From Flavobacteriales bacterium (GTDB lineage Bacteria > Bacteroidota > Bacteroidia > Flavobacteriales > Flavobacteriaceae), in the NCBI GenBank assembly GCA_004213965.1, contig SGZI01000003.1:1-41620 (forward strand): a stretch of DNA of 41,620 nt. The letters run 5' to 3'. The position numbers and the translations under genes were made by a program. Shown one piece after another: positions 8,465 through 18,075 of the stretch (position 1 is its first letter; every line of letters starts with the position of its first letter). The notes under the pieces are model-generated. The model had not been told where the DNA came from. It saw nothing but the letters and a program-made list of their open reading frames with translations, and did not search any database.

Positions 8465-10006
8465 TTATAGATCATTTAGCTGCTTAAACTTAAATCTGTC
8501 TAATTCAGCAGTTTCATGTTCTTGAAGCATGATATTTTCTATTTCCTTTATTATGTCAGGGTGTTGTTTTGATAAATCATTTTCTTCCTTAACATCTTCT
8601 TCTAAATTATAGAGTTCAATTCTCATATTCCCATCAAAAATATTTTTTCTAATACCTTTCCATTTCCCTATCCTTACGGCTTGTTGTCCATTATAACTTG
8701 GAAATTCCCAGTATAAAAAATCATGAGATTTTTGCTTTGAATTTATTAGAGTATTTTTAAAACTAATGCCATCTGTTTTATGAGTCATATTAACTTCCGC
8801 TACATCACATAGTGTAGGAAGAATGTCATAAAATGAGGAAATATGATCTGAACTTGAACCTGGTTTTATCTTATTTGGCCAACTAGCAATCATTGGCACT
8901 CTTATACCTGCTTCATGCAGAAACCCCTTAGTTTTTCCGTATCCATTAGAGAAAGGTTCTGAACTGCTGAAATAATCAAAATCTACTCCTCCAAGATAGG
9001 TAGGCCCATTATCACTTGAGAAAATTATTAAAGTGTTTTCATATTGATCAATTTCTTTTAATTTTTGAATTAATTCTCCTATTTGATTATCTAAATATGT
9101 GATCATTGCAGCATATGTGGCTTTAGGGTATCTATTTGGGAAATAGGCTTTATCACCTAGATATGGCGTATCATCACTTATAATTTCTCTATATTTTTTT
9201 ACATTTTCTTTAGGTGCTTGCAATGGTAAATGAGGAAGAGGAGAGGCATAAAATAAAAAGAACGAATTATTCTTATTTTCATCGATAAATGACAATGCTT
9301 TCTCATGAATTTTAGCTGGCGCATATTCATTTTGTGTAAATATGGAATAACTTAATTCTTTCATAGGATCATCTTCTGGATTAAGCTTAGTTGTAGGGCT
9401 TATTAAATCATTTTTTAGAAGGACCTTTATATTATTTTCCCAAAGATGGGAAGGGTAGAGGTTGTGGGCTTGCCTTTGACAGTTATATCCGTAAAATGAA
9501 TCAAATCCTTGAAATGATGGAACGCCAACTGTTTCAGGAGCACCTAATCCCCATTTTCCAAAAACTCCAGTTTTGTATCCAGCTTTTTGCAGTAGTTTAC
9601 CAATGGTTATTGTATTTTCTGGAATAGGTCTTTGCCCTTCAAGTCTAGGATTATTAAAGACTTTGGTATAATCCCAGACATCACCACGTTCTTTCCATTC
9701 ATCATTACCTCTTATATAGGAATGCCCCATATGTTTTCCAGTCAGTAAAGAATATCTAGCAGGCGCACATACTGGTGCTCCAGAATAGTGTTGCGTAAAC
9801 ACCATTCCTTTTGATGCTAATTGATCAATATTAGGAGTTTTTATTATTTCTTGACCATTATATCCTACTTCTCCATAACCTAGGTCATCAGCCAGAATAT
9901 AGATGATATTAGGAGGTTTTTTTTCAGATTTATTAGAACAACCTATCATTAGGATAATAGCTGCAAATAAAAAAAATAATATACTATACTTCAATTGCAT
10001 ATGCAT
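8465..10006 (-). CDS. Sulfatase (formylglycine-type, S1 family), lipoprotein
   Basis: PNIIYILADDLGYGEVGYNGQ metal site and CAPAR (C-x-P/A-x-R) active-site signature followed by SLLTGKHMGH; lipobox-like MIGCSN. Confidence 0.93.
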   Translation of the reverse strand: MHMQLKYSILFFLFAAIILMIGCSNKSEKKPPNIIYILADDLGYGEVGYNGQEIIKTPNIDQLASKGMVFTQHYSGAPVCAPARYSLLTGKHMGHSYIRGNDEWKERGDVWDYTKVFNNPRLEGQRPIPENTITIGKLLQKAGYKTGVFGKWGLGAPETVGVPSFQGFDSFYGYNCQRQAHNLYPSHLWENNIKVLLKNDLISPTTKLNPEDDPMKELSYSIFTQNEYAPAKIHEKALSFIDENKNNSFFLFYASPLPHLPLQAPKENVKKYREIISDDTPYLGDKAYFPNRYPKATYAAMITYLDNQIGELIQKLKEIDQYENTLIIFSSDNGPTYLGGVDFDYFSSSEPFSNGYGKTKGFLHEAGIRVPMIASWPNKIKPGSSSDHISSFYDILPTLCDVAEVNMTHKTDGISFKNTLINSKQKSHDFLYWEFPSYNGQQAVRIGKWKGIRKNIFDGNMRIELYNLEEDVKEENDLSKQHPDIIKEIENIMLQEHETAELDRFKFKQLNDL

Positions 10007-10898
10007 TAGATGTTTTGTTTTTCATCGAATCAAAATAGAAATCAATTTTACCTAAATAAAGACCAAAACATCCTACTTGATTGATTATTACCTTTTCTCC
10101 ATTAATATTTGTAATTATCTCAGGTTTATTTAGAAAAGTATGTGTATGTCCACCGATAATTAAGTCAATGTCTTTTGTAGATTTAGCAAGCGACACATCA
10201 CATATCTTATTTGGATTGTCCTTATAATTATGACCAAGATGTGATAAGCAAATAATTAGATCACACTTTTCATGTTCTTTTAGGGTTTTTGTCATTTCTT
10301 GGGTCACTTCCACAGGGTCTAGGTATTTAGTTTCCTTATACAAGTTCTGAGTGACCAATCCCTGAAGCTCAATTCCTAGCCCAAATACTCCAATTTTAAT
10401 ATCTGATTTATTAAATATCATATATTTCTTTGCATGAGTATCCATAATGGTATTTTTAAAATCATAATTAGATGATATGAAATCAAATTTTGCATTTGGA
10501 AGTTGAGAATATAGTCCATCAATACCATTATCAAAATCATGATTCCCAATAGTTGCCGCATCATAATTAAGCATACTCATTAATTTAAACTCAATTTCTC
10601 CACCATAATAATTGAAATATGGGGTGCCTTGAAATATATCTCCAGCATCAAGTAATAGTGTGTTAGGGTTGTTAGTTCTTATGTTTTCTATAATTGTAGA
10701 CCTTCTTGCAACTCCACCCATGTTTGGAAATTTTGAATGAGTGTTATTAAAGGGTTCAATATGACTATGTACATCATTTGTGTGAAGGATTGTAATTTTC
10801 TTTTTAGTTGGATCTGAACAACTATTAAAATTTAATGTACCTCCAGATAAAATTAATGATGAATAAAGGCTGTTTTTAATAAATTCTCTTCTTTTCAT
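9984..10898 (-). CDS. Metallophosphatase (5'-nucleotidase N-terminal catalytic domain), Tat-like signal
   Basis: ILHTNDVHSHIEP, DAGDIFQGTP, GNHDFDNG, GGHTHTF motifs; N-terminal MKRREFIKNSL. Confidence 0.92.
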   Translation of the reverse strand: MKRREFIKNSLYSSLILSGGTLNFNSCSDPTKKKITILHTNDVHSHIEPFNNTHSKFPNMGGVARRSTIIENIRTNNPNTLLLDAGDIFQGTPYFNYYGGEIEFKLMSMLNYDAATIGNHDFDNGIDGLYSQLPNAKFDFISSNYDFKNTIMDTHAKKYMIFNKSDIKIGVFGLGIELQGLVTQNLYKETKYLDPVEVTQEMTKTLKEHEKCDLIICLSHLGHNYKDNPNKICDVSLAKSTKDIDLIIGGHTHTFLNKPEIITNINGEKVIINQVGCFGLYLGKIDFYFDSMKNKTSNAYAIEV

Positions 10899-11641
10899 TA
10901 GTCTTTAATAATAAATCTGTTATCTATTTTGAAACTCACTGTATCCACTGCTTTAAAATAATCAATAAGTATATTTCTTATTTTATAGTCTAGAGAAATA
11001 TTTTTCTTACTTTTTTTGAAAAAATTCATCTGATCTCCACCTTTTAGTAAGTAGTCGCTTGTAGCAACATGATAAATCCTCTCTTGATCGATTTTTTCTC
11101 CATTAATAACTGCATCCAACAAGTTATAATTTTTATCTAATACGATATTAATTCCAGATATAGGATGAGCTTTTTTATGAATAACCAGGTAATCAATTAG
11201 TTCCTTAAGATCACTTCCTTTTAATTGGCAAACAACAACGCTATTTTCAAAAGGCATAAGATTATATGCGCTTCTAAGAGTTATATCACCCTTAGACATT
11301 ATTGATCTTATTCCACCATGGTTTAATAAAACAAAATCAATGTTATTCCCTGTTCTAGTATTGTAAATAGGATTTGAGAGTTTTAGCGTTACATCCGCCA
11401 TCATATTGCCAATAGCCGTATTTAAGACTCCGTTTTTTTTATCATAGTCTACTGGTGAATAAGATAAAACATCATCCATTTGAGCATCTACATTATTTTT
11501 ATACGGGACTATGTAAGTTTCTATTTTCTTGTCACTTTCAACGGTGTTGTTAATCTCAATTCTATTAGAATGTGTTTCACAGCTTTCTATAGTAATAAAT
11601 AGAATAAATAAAATGACAACTACTCTTTTCATATTTAGCAT
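10898..11641 (-). CDS. 5'-nucleotidase C-terminal domain lipoprotein
   Basis: IGNMMADV, VLLNHGGIRS, GDITLRSAYNLMPFENSVVVCQLKGSDLKELIDY, YHVATSDYLLKGGDQM: the 5'-nucleotidase C-terminal domain without the catalytic domain. Confidence 0.9.
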   Translation of the reverse strand: MLNMKRVVVILFILFITIESCETHSNRIEINNTVESDKKIETYIVPYKNNVDAQMDDVLSYSPVDYDKKNGVLNTAIGNMMADVTLKLSNPIYNTRTGNNIDFVLLNHGGIRSIMSKGDITLRSAYNLMPFENSVVVCQLKGSDLKELIDYLVIHKKAHPISGINIVLDKNYNLLDAVINGEKIDQERIYHVATSDYLLKGGDQMNFFKKSKKNISLDYKIRNILIDYFKAVDTVSFKIDNRFIIKD

Positions 11642-11670
11642 TAATTTGACAATAATAATGTTTAATTAAT

Positions 11671-11678
11671 TACATTTG
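11671..11678 (+). promoter_or_regulatory. Bacteroidota -7 box (TACATTTG)
   Basis: TAnnTTTG match 21 nt upstream of the next ATG, with TTGAC at 11646. Confidence 0.5.
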
Positions 11679-11698
11679 TATAATACCAGTAATAAGAT

Positions 11699-12220
11699 AT
11701 GTTTTTAAAGTTATTTAGGAAAAGATCTAACCAAAAATATATTAACAAAATATTAAATTTTAAGAGATCAAAAATTAGTGAAAAAAAGATTAGATCTGTT
11801 GGAATTATTTTGAGTCTAGAAGAGTTTAAGGATTATGATAAAATAAAAAAAATCTTTACAGATTTTGGTATAAATGAGAATCGAATCAAATTTATAACAT
11901 ACATTTCTAATAAAGATTTTCAATTAAATCATTGGGATGATTATTTTAATCCAGAAGATTTTGGTTGGAGTGGTAATATTACCAATGTTGCTTTAAATGA
12001 ATTTATAGATTTCAAACATGATGTTCTTATAAGCTATTATCGTCTAGACAATACAGATTTAAACCTTGTAACAGCAAAATCAAAAGCAAATTTTAAAATA
12101 GGAATTTCTAATTTTGATCAGCGTTTAAATGATTTTATTATTGATATTGGAACAGAGCATATTAATGTTTTTAGGAATGAGCTAGAAAAGTATTTAAGGG
12201 GGTTAAATAAAATTTATTAA
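11699..12220 (+). CDS. DUF6913-like conserved flavobacterial protein
   Basis: Similar to the short conserved protein often seen near ligA/bamD in Flavobacteriia (FNPEDFGWSGNI..., YYRLDNTDLNLVTAKSKANFKIGI). Confidence 0.6.
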   Translation: MFLKLFRKRSNQKYINKILNFKRSKISEKKIRSVGIILSLEEFKDYDKIKKIFTDFGINENRIKFITYISNKDFQLNHWDDYFNPEDFGWSGNITNVALNEFIDFKHDVLISYYRLDNTDLNLVTAKSKANFKIGISNFDQRLNDFIIDIGTEHINVFRNELEKYLRGLNKIY

Positions 12221-12263
12221 TTCCCTTCATATATTTTTAGTTTTATAATAAGTATTTAATTCA

Positions 12264-12271
12264 TATTTTTG
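12264..12271 (+). promoter_or_regulatory. Bacteroidota -7 box (TATTTTTG) for bamD
   Basis: TAnnTTTG match 17 nt upstream of ATG. Confidence 0.45.
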
Positions 12272-12287
12272 CTTTCGCTTAATTAAA

Positions 12288-13070
12288 ATGAGAAAAATTC
12301 AATTCATATTAATATTTGGTTTAATACTTTCATGTAGTGAGTATCAAAAGGCATTGAATTCTGATGTTATAGCAGATAAATTTATTCTTGGCACATCATT
12401 ATACGATGAAGGTGAATATAAGAAAGCCAACAGACTGTTTACTCAAATTGTTCCACAATACAGAGGGAAACCTCAGGCTCAGAAATTAATGTATATGCAT
12501 GCAAAGTGTTTCTATGAAACAAAGAGCTACTATACTGCAAATTATCAATGTGAAAGATTTGCTAGCACTTATCCAGATAGTGAGAAAGCTCAAGAAATAG
12601 CATTTCTTGGAGTAAAAAGCTATTATCATTTAGCTCCAATTTTTTCAAAAGATTCAAAAGAAACAATAACTGCAATTGAAAAAATTCAAGAATTCATAAA
12701 TACATTTCCTGAATCTGAGTATATACAAGAGGCTAATGAATTGGTATTTGACTTAGATTTTAGATTAGAAATGAAAGCATATGATACTGCGCTACAATAC
12801 AATACACTTACAGATTATCAAGCTTCTATAAAAGCCTTTGATAATTTTATATTAGATTTTCCAGGCTCTAAACTAAGAGAAAAAGCTATGTATTATAGAT
12901 TTGATTCATCTTATAGACTGGCTTTAAATAGTGTTTCATGGAAGATACAAGAGAGGGTAGATAAAGCCACTAGCCATTATAATAGCTTGAAAAGAAGCTA
13001 TGAGTCATCTGAATTTATTGAAGATGCTGAAATGAAATTAAATGAATTAAACGAATTAAAAACAACATAA
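12288..13070 (+). CDS. bamD: Outer membrane protein assembly factor BamD
   Basis: Lipoprotein signal plus TPR-like repeats (LYDEGEYKKANRLFTQIVPQYRGKPQAQKLMYMHAKCFYETKSYYTANYQCERFASTYP). Confidence 0.92.
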   Translation: MRKIQFILIFGLILSCSEYQKALNSDVIADKFILGTSLYDEGEYKKANRLFTQIVPQYRGKPQAQKLMYMHAKCFYETKSYYTANYQCERFASTYPDSEKAQEIAFLGVKSYYHLAPIFSKDSKETITAIEKIQEFINTFPESEYIQEANELVFDLDFRLEMKAYDTALQYNTLTDYQASIKAFDNFILDFPGSKLREKAMYYRFDSSYRLALNSVSWKIQERVDKATSHYNSLKRSYESSEFIEDAEMKLNELNELKTT

Positions 13071-13081
13071 CAACGAGAATT

Positions 13082-13411
13082 ATGGATTTAAAAAAGACTA
13101 ATGCAGCTCAAACTACAGAAACTTACAATAAAGAAGTTATTGAGGAAAAAACGGATAATATATATGAAGCAATTTCTATAATTGCTAAAAGAGCTGAGCA
13201 AATTAAAGGTGATGTTAAAAAAGAATTAATTGACAAGCTAGAAGAATTTGCTACATATAATGACAGTTTGGAAGAAATCTTTGAAAACAAAGAACAAATT
13301 GAAGTTTCTAAGTTTTATGAAAGACTCCCTAAAGCTCATGCAATTGCTATACAAGAATGGTTAGAAGATAAAATTTACCACAGAGATAGTAATGAAGAAA
13401 TAGAAGAATAA
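13082..13411 (+). CDS. rpoZ: DNA-directed RNA polymerase subunit omega (Rpb6-type)
   Basis: 109 aa; NIYEAISIIAKRAEQI motif and position between bamD and coaBC as in other Bacteroidota. Confidence 0.85.
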   Translation: MDLKKTNAAQTTETYNKEVIEEKTDNIYEAISIIAKRAEQIKGDVKKELIDKLEEFATYNDSLEEIFENKEQIEVSKFYERLPKAHAIAIQEWLEDKIYHRDSNEEIEE

Positions 13412-13415
13412 CTAC

Positions 13416-14624
13416 ATGTCAATTTTAAGCGGAAAAAAAATCCTACTAGGCATATCAGGTGGTATCGCCGCTTATAAATCTGCAATACTTGCAAGACTAT
13501 TTATTAAAAACGGGGCTGAAGTAAAAGTTGTAATGACACCAGATGCTAAGGAGTTTATTACCCCTCTAACACTATCTACATTATCTAAAAATCCAGTGTA
13601 TTCTAGCTTTACTTCTGATGATGAAGATGAAACATGGAATAATCATGTAGAGCTTGGAATGTGGGCTGATTTAATATTAATCTCTCCTGCTACTGCCAAC
13701 ACTTTATCAAAAATGGCATCAGGTAATTGTGACAACCTGCTTATAGCTGTTTACTTATCAGCAAAATGTCCAGTTTATTTTGCACCAGCAATGGATTTAG
13801 ATATGTATAAACATCCGTCAACTAAAGAATCTATATCTAAACTAACAGCTAATGGGAATATATTAATTCCTGCTGAAGTGGGTGAATTAGCAAGTGGTCT
13901 TATTGGTGAGGGAAGGTTGGCTGAACCAGATTCAATTTTAAATTTTATTGAGTCTGATATTCTAAACTCATTACCATTAAAGGGTAAAAAAATATTAGTT
14001 ACAGCTGGACCTACATATGAGGCAATTGATCCTGTAAGATACATATCAAATCACTCTAGTGGAAAAATGGGATATGAGATTGCCAAAAAAGGCGCTGATC
14101 TTGGAGCAGAGATATATCTAGTAAGTGGTCCTTCAAATCAAAAAATATCACATAGATCTATAAATTTAATCAATGTGATTTCTTCACAAGACATGCATGA
14201 TAAGGTGATTAAATGCTTTGAAGAGGTAGATGTGGTTATAATGGCTGCCGCAGTAGCGGATTTTAAGCCTAAAGATTTTTCAAATAAAAAGATAAAGAAA
14301 GACAATATTAAGCCAAATATTGAGTTAGAAAAAACAAAAGATATTTTATTAGAATTAGGAAAGCTTAAGAAAAATCAGTTTTTAGTTGGTTTTGCTTTGG
14401 AAAACGAAAATGAAATTAAGAATTCTTTGAAAAAATTAAAAGAAAAGAATCTTGATTTAATCATCTTAAATTCTCTAAATGATAAGGGTGCAGGTTTTGG
14501 AACAGATACAAACAAAATCACTATCATTAACAAAAATCAAGAGAAAACTAATTTTGATTTAAAAGAAAAATCTGAAGTTGCTCAGGATATTCTTAATCAT
14601 ATAATGACTGAAATAAATGTTTAG
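13416..14624 (+). CDS. coaBC: Bifunctional phosphopantothenoylcysteine decarboxylase / phosphopantothenate-cysteine ligase
   Basis: LGISGGIAAYKSA, ACPVYFAPAMDLDMY-like region, VTAGPTYEAIDPVRYISNHSSGKMG. Confidence 0.97.
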   Translation: MSILSGKKILLGISGGIAAYKSAILARLFIKNGAEVKVVMTPDAKEFITPLTLSTLSKNPVYSSFTSDDEDETWNNHVELGMWADLILISPATANTLSKMASGNCDNLLIAVYLSAKCPVYFAPAMDLDMYKHPSTKESISKLTANGNILIPAEVGELASGLIGEGRLAEPDSILNFIESDILNSLPLKGKKILVTAGPTYEAIDPVRYISNHSSGKMGYEIAKKGADLGAEIYLVSGPSNQKISHRSINLINVISSQDMHDKVIKCFEEVDVVIMAAAVADFKPKDFSNKKIKKDNIKPNIELEKTKDILLELGKLKKNQFLVGFALENENEIKNSLKKLKEKNLDLIILNSLNDKGAGFGTDTNKITIINKNQEKTNFDLKEKSEVAQDILNHIMTEINV

Positions 14625-15504
14625 ATTAATTTTATTTGTTGCTTTTTTTACAACATCTCTTTCAATTTCACAAGAGCTAGCTTGTACAGTTACAGTAGAT
14701 GCTAGACAGACTGGTAATGAAAATCTTCAGATTTTTAATTCACTTCAAAACCAATTAACAGAGTTTATAAACAACTCTAAATGGACGAATAGAAAAATTA
14801 GAAATAATGAGAGAATTGAATGTAATATGTTTATTAATATTTCAAGTTATGATAATGATGTTTTTCAAGGAACTCTACAGATACAATCATCTAGGCCTAT
14901 CTATAACTCGTCATATAATTCTCCAGCTTACAATTTTAATGACAAGAATTTCACATTTAGATATCAGGAGTTTCAAAACATAAGGTTTAATCCTGAAATT
15001 TTTGAATCAAACCTTGTTTCAGTAATTGCTTTCCATGTATACATGGTTTTAGGAATAGATGCAGATACTTTTGAGCCAAATAGTGGAGATTTATTTTATA
15101 ACCAAGCACAAAAAATTCTAGATTTTTCTCAACAAAATGGTTATAAAGGCTGGGCTCCTAATGACGGACTTCAATCACGATACTATTTAATTGATAATAT
15201 TCTCTCTCCTACATATAAGGAGTATAGAACAGTGTTATACGACTATCATTATAAGGGGTTAGATTTTATGTCTACAGATATAAAACAAGCTAAAAATAAA
15301 ATTGCTAAATCTCTTATGCTATTGGATCAAATGAATAAGAGAAGACCTAATTCATTTATTCTAAGAGTGTTCTTTGATACCAAATCAAATGAAATACAAG
15401 ATGTTTTTAGTGGAGGTCCAAGCATACCAGTAACTAATTTAATATCTACACTATCTAAAATTGCTCCAAATCATTCTGATAAATGGAGAAAAATTAGTTT
15501 TTAA
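14617..15504 (+). CDS. DUF4835 family protein
   Basis: ELACTVTVDARQTGNENLQIFNSLQNQLTEFINNSKWT...; conserved position between coaBC and recN. Confidence 0.85.
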   Translation: MFRLILFVAFFTTSLSISQELACTVTVDARQTGNENLQIFNSLQNQLTEFINNSKWTNRKIRNNERIECNMFINISSYDNDVFQGTLQIQSSRPIYNSSYNSPAYNFNDKNFTFRYQEFQNIRFNPEIFESNLVSVIAFHVYMVLGIDADTFEPNSGDLFYNQAQKILDFSQQNGYKGWAPNDGLQSRYYLIDNILSPTYKEYRTVLYDYHYKGLDFMSTDIKQAKNKIAKSLMLLDQMNKRRPNSFILRVFFDTKSNEIQDVFSGGPSIPVTNLISTLSKIAPNHSDKWRKISF

Positions 15505-15544
15505 AAAAAAACACTAGTACTTTTAATAGTCTAATTTAAATCAA

Positions 15545-17197
15545 TTGTTAAAGACATTATCAATAAAGAATTATGCTTTAATTGATGGCCTTTCAGTAAG
15601 TTTTAATAATGGTTTGTCAATCATTACTGGAGAAACTGGTGCAGGTAAATCTATTTTAGTTGGTGGGCTCTCCCTTATTCTAGGAAAAAGAGCTGATATA
15701 TCAGTAGTAAAAGATGTTTCAAAGAAATGTATAATTGAGGGGGTTTTTGATGTAGGAAACTATAATTTGAAATCAATTTTTAAAGAGAATCAAATTGATT
15801 ATGAGACTGAAACAATTATTAGAAGAGAAATTTTAACATCAGGAAAATCACGAGCCTTTATAAATGATTCCCCGGTGAATCTAAATCAATTATCAACAAT
15901 CAGTAGTTTTATAATTGATATACACTCTCAGCATCAAACCTTAGAATTAACACAAAACAATTTTCAATTTGAGGTAATTGATTCAATTTCAAATAATCTA
16001 TCAATTATTGAAGAATATAAAAGTACACTAGACTTATACAATACTAAATTAAAAGAACTAGAGGAATTAACTCAAAATAAAGATCAATTAATTAAAACCC
16101 TTGATTATAATCTATTTTTAGCCAACGAAATTGAATCATCTAGCATTTTAAATGAAAGCTTGGAAAAATTAGAAGAAGAACAGAAAAATTTAGCAAATTT
16201 TAATTTTATAAAAGAAGAATTAGTTCAAAGTAATCAACTGATATTAGATGAAAAATATGGATTGATTGCTACAATGAATAACTTAAAAAACTCACTTAAA
16301 CGTTTGAGTGAAAGCTCTGATTCATTTAGTAATATTTACGAAAGATTTTCATCAGTTTTTATAGAATTAGATGATATTGCAGGTGAGATTGAAAATAGTT
16401 CAGATAGTTTAGAAGAAAACCCAGTGAAATTAGAAGAAATTAATGGTAAGTTAAGCAGTATTCATAATCTATTTAGAAAGCATTCTGTTTCAACAATTGC
16501 CGAGCTTGAAGAGATTTATAAAAAGCTTAGTGATAGCATTTCAATTTCTGAAAATATAGATCAAAAAATAGAACAAACTAGTTCTGAATGTGAGCAGTTA
16601 AGAAGTCAATTAGATGATAAGGCTAATCTTATTCATAAAAACAGAAAGGCTAGTATACCAAATTTTATTTCTAAGATTGAAGAAATAATTCATGATTTAG
16701 GTATGAAAAATGCAAAATTCAAAATCGATATTAATAAACAGGACACTTTTTACTTAAATGGAAAAGATGATATAGCATTTTTATTTACTGCCAATAAAGG
16801 ATCTGATTTTAAACTTTTAAAGAAATCTGCTTCTGGCGGTGAGCTTTCAAGAATCATGCTTGCAATAAAATCAATTTTAGCAAACTATCGTCAATTACCT
16901 ACTCTTATGTTTGATGAAATAGACACGGGTGTTTCTGGCGAAATATCACAAAAAATTGGAGATATAATGAAGCAGATGAGTAGGAAAATGCAAATATTCA
17001 CCATTACTCATTTACCACAAATAGCAGCAAAAGGCGAGTCTCATTATAAAGTATTAAAGACTCAAGAAAATCAAAAAACCATAACAAATATGGTTAAACT
17101 AACCAGTGAAGAGCGAATAGTTGAAATAGCTACGATGCTTGAAGGAGACAAGATTTCTGCCTCAGCTGTAGCCCATGCAAAGCAGCTATTGAATTAG
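15545..17197 (+). CDS. recN: DNA repair protein RecN (TTG start)
   Basis: MLKTLSIKNYALIDGLSVSFNNGLSIITGETGAGKSILVGGL; SGGELSRIMLAIK; MFDEIDTGVSGEIS. Confidence 0.97.
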   Translation: MLKTLSIKNYALIDGLSVSFNNGLSIITGETGAGKSILVGGLSLILGKRADISVVKDVSKKCIIEGVFDVGNYNLKSIFKENQIDYETETIIRREILTSGKSRAFINDSPVNLNQLSTISSFIIDIHSQHQTLELTQNNFQFEVIDSISNNLSIIEEYKSTLDLYNTKLKELEELTQNKDQLIKTLDYNLFLANEIESSSILNESLEKLEEEQKNLANFNFIKEELVQSNQLILDEKYGLIATMNNLKNSLKRLSESSDSFSNIYERFSSVFIELDDIAGEIENSSDSLEENPVKLEEINGKLSSIHNLFRKHSVSTIAELEEIYKKLSDSISISENIDQKIEQTSSECEQLRSQLDDKANLIHKNRKASIPNFISKIEEIIHDLGMKNAKFKIDINKQDTFYLNGKDDIAFLFTANKGSDFKLLKKSASGGELSRIMLAIKSILANYRQLPTLMFDEIDTGVSGEISQKIGDIMKQMSRKMQIFTITHLPQIAAKGESHYKVLKTQENQKTITNMVKLTSEERIVEIATMLEGDKISASAVAHAKQLLN

Positions 17198-17237
17198 TAA
17201 TTAAAATTGTTTAACTTTCAGAAAGATATATTAAGTC

Positions 17238-18050
17238 ATGTCAAATAATTTATTAAAAGGAAAAAGAGGAATTATTTTTGGAGCATTGGATGAAAATTCA
17301 ATTGCTTGGATAACTGCCGAAAGAGTCCATGAAGAAGGTGGTAGTTTTGTCTTGTCTAATGCACCAGTTGCTATGAGAATGGGACAAATTAATGAGCTTG
17401 CAAAAAAAACTAATTCACAGGTTATTGCAGCAGATGCTACTTCGTTAGAGGATCTTGAAAATTTAGTGTCAGAATCCATGAAGATTTTAGGAGGAAAGCT
17501 AGATTTTATTTTGCATTCTATAGGGATGTCAATTAACGTTAGAAAAGGTAGAGCATATACTGATCAAAAGTATGATTGGACTCAAAAAGGCACTGATGTC
17601 TCTGCTATGTCATTTCATAAAGTAATGCAGACACTTTATAAGCAGGATGCTATGAATGAATGGGGGAGTATAGTAGCATTAACCTATATGGCTGCTCAAC
17701 GGGTTTTTCCAGACTATAATGATATGGCAGATAATAAAGCATACTTAGAAAGTATTGCAAGAAGTTTTGGCTATTTCTTTGGAAAAGACAAAAATGTTAG
17801 AGTAAATACAATTTCACAATCACCAACCCCTACAACTGCAGGAATGGGAGTAAAAGGCTTTGATAGTTTTATTACCTATGCAGAGAAAATGTCTCCACTT
17901 GGTAATGCTACTGCTCTTGATTGTGCAAACTACACAATTACTCTTTTTAGTGATCTTACAAAAAGGGTTACCCTACAAAACCTCTATAATGATGGAGGTT
18001 TTAGTAATATGGGAGTAAGTGATGCTATAATCGATGATATATCGGAATAA
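17238..18050 (+). CDS. fabI: Enoyl-[acyl-carrier-protein] reductase (NADH)
   Basis: GKRGIIFGALDENSIAWITAE, LDFILHSIGMS, ALTYMAAQRVFPDYNDMADNKAYLES, NTISQSPTPTTAG. Confidence 0.95.
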   Translation: MSNNLLKGKRGIIFGALDENSIAWITAERVHEEGGSFVLSNAPVAMRMGQINELAKKTNSQVIAADATSLEDLENLVSESMKILGGKLDFILHSIGMSINVRKGRAYTDQKYDWTQKGTDVSAMSFHKVMQTLYKQDAMNEWGSIVALTYMAAQRVFPDYNDMADNKAYLESIARSFGYFFGKDKNVRVNTISQSPTPTTAGMGVKGFDSFITYAEKMSPLGNATALDCANYTITLFSDLTKRVTLQNLYNDGGFSNMGVSDAIIDDISE

Positions 18051-18075
18051 AAAATTATAAATTAACAATTACATT

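Noticed and set aside
9984-11641. Idea that the two 5'-nucleotidase pieces are a pseudogene broken by frameshift
   Set aside because: Domain order is inverted and each piece has its own export signal and intact motifs, so this is two genes rather than a frameshifted single gene.
13775-14044. 89-aa minus-strand ORF inside coaBC
   Set aside because: Antisense to a highly conserved enzyme; no independent support.
17231-17479. 82-aa minus-strand ORF inside fabI
   Set aside because: Antisense shadow ORF; Ser/Ala-rich with no domain.
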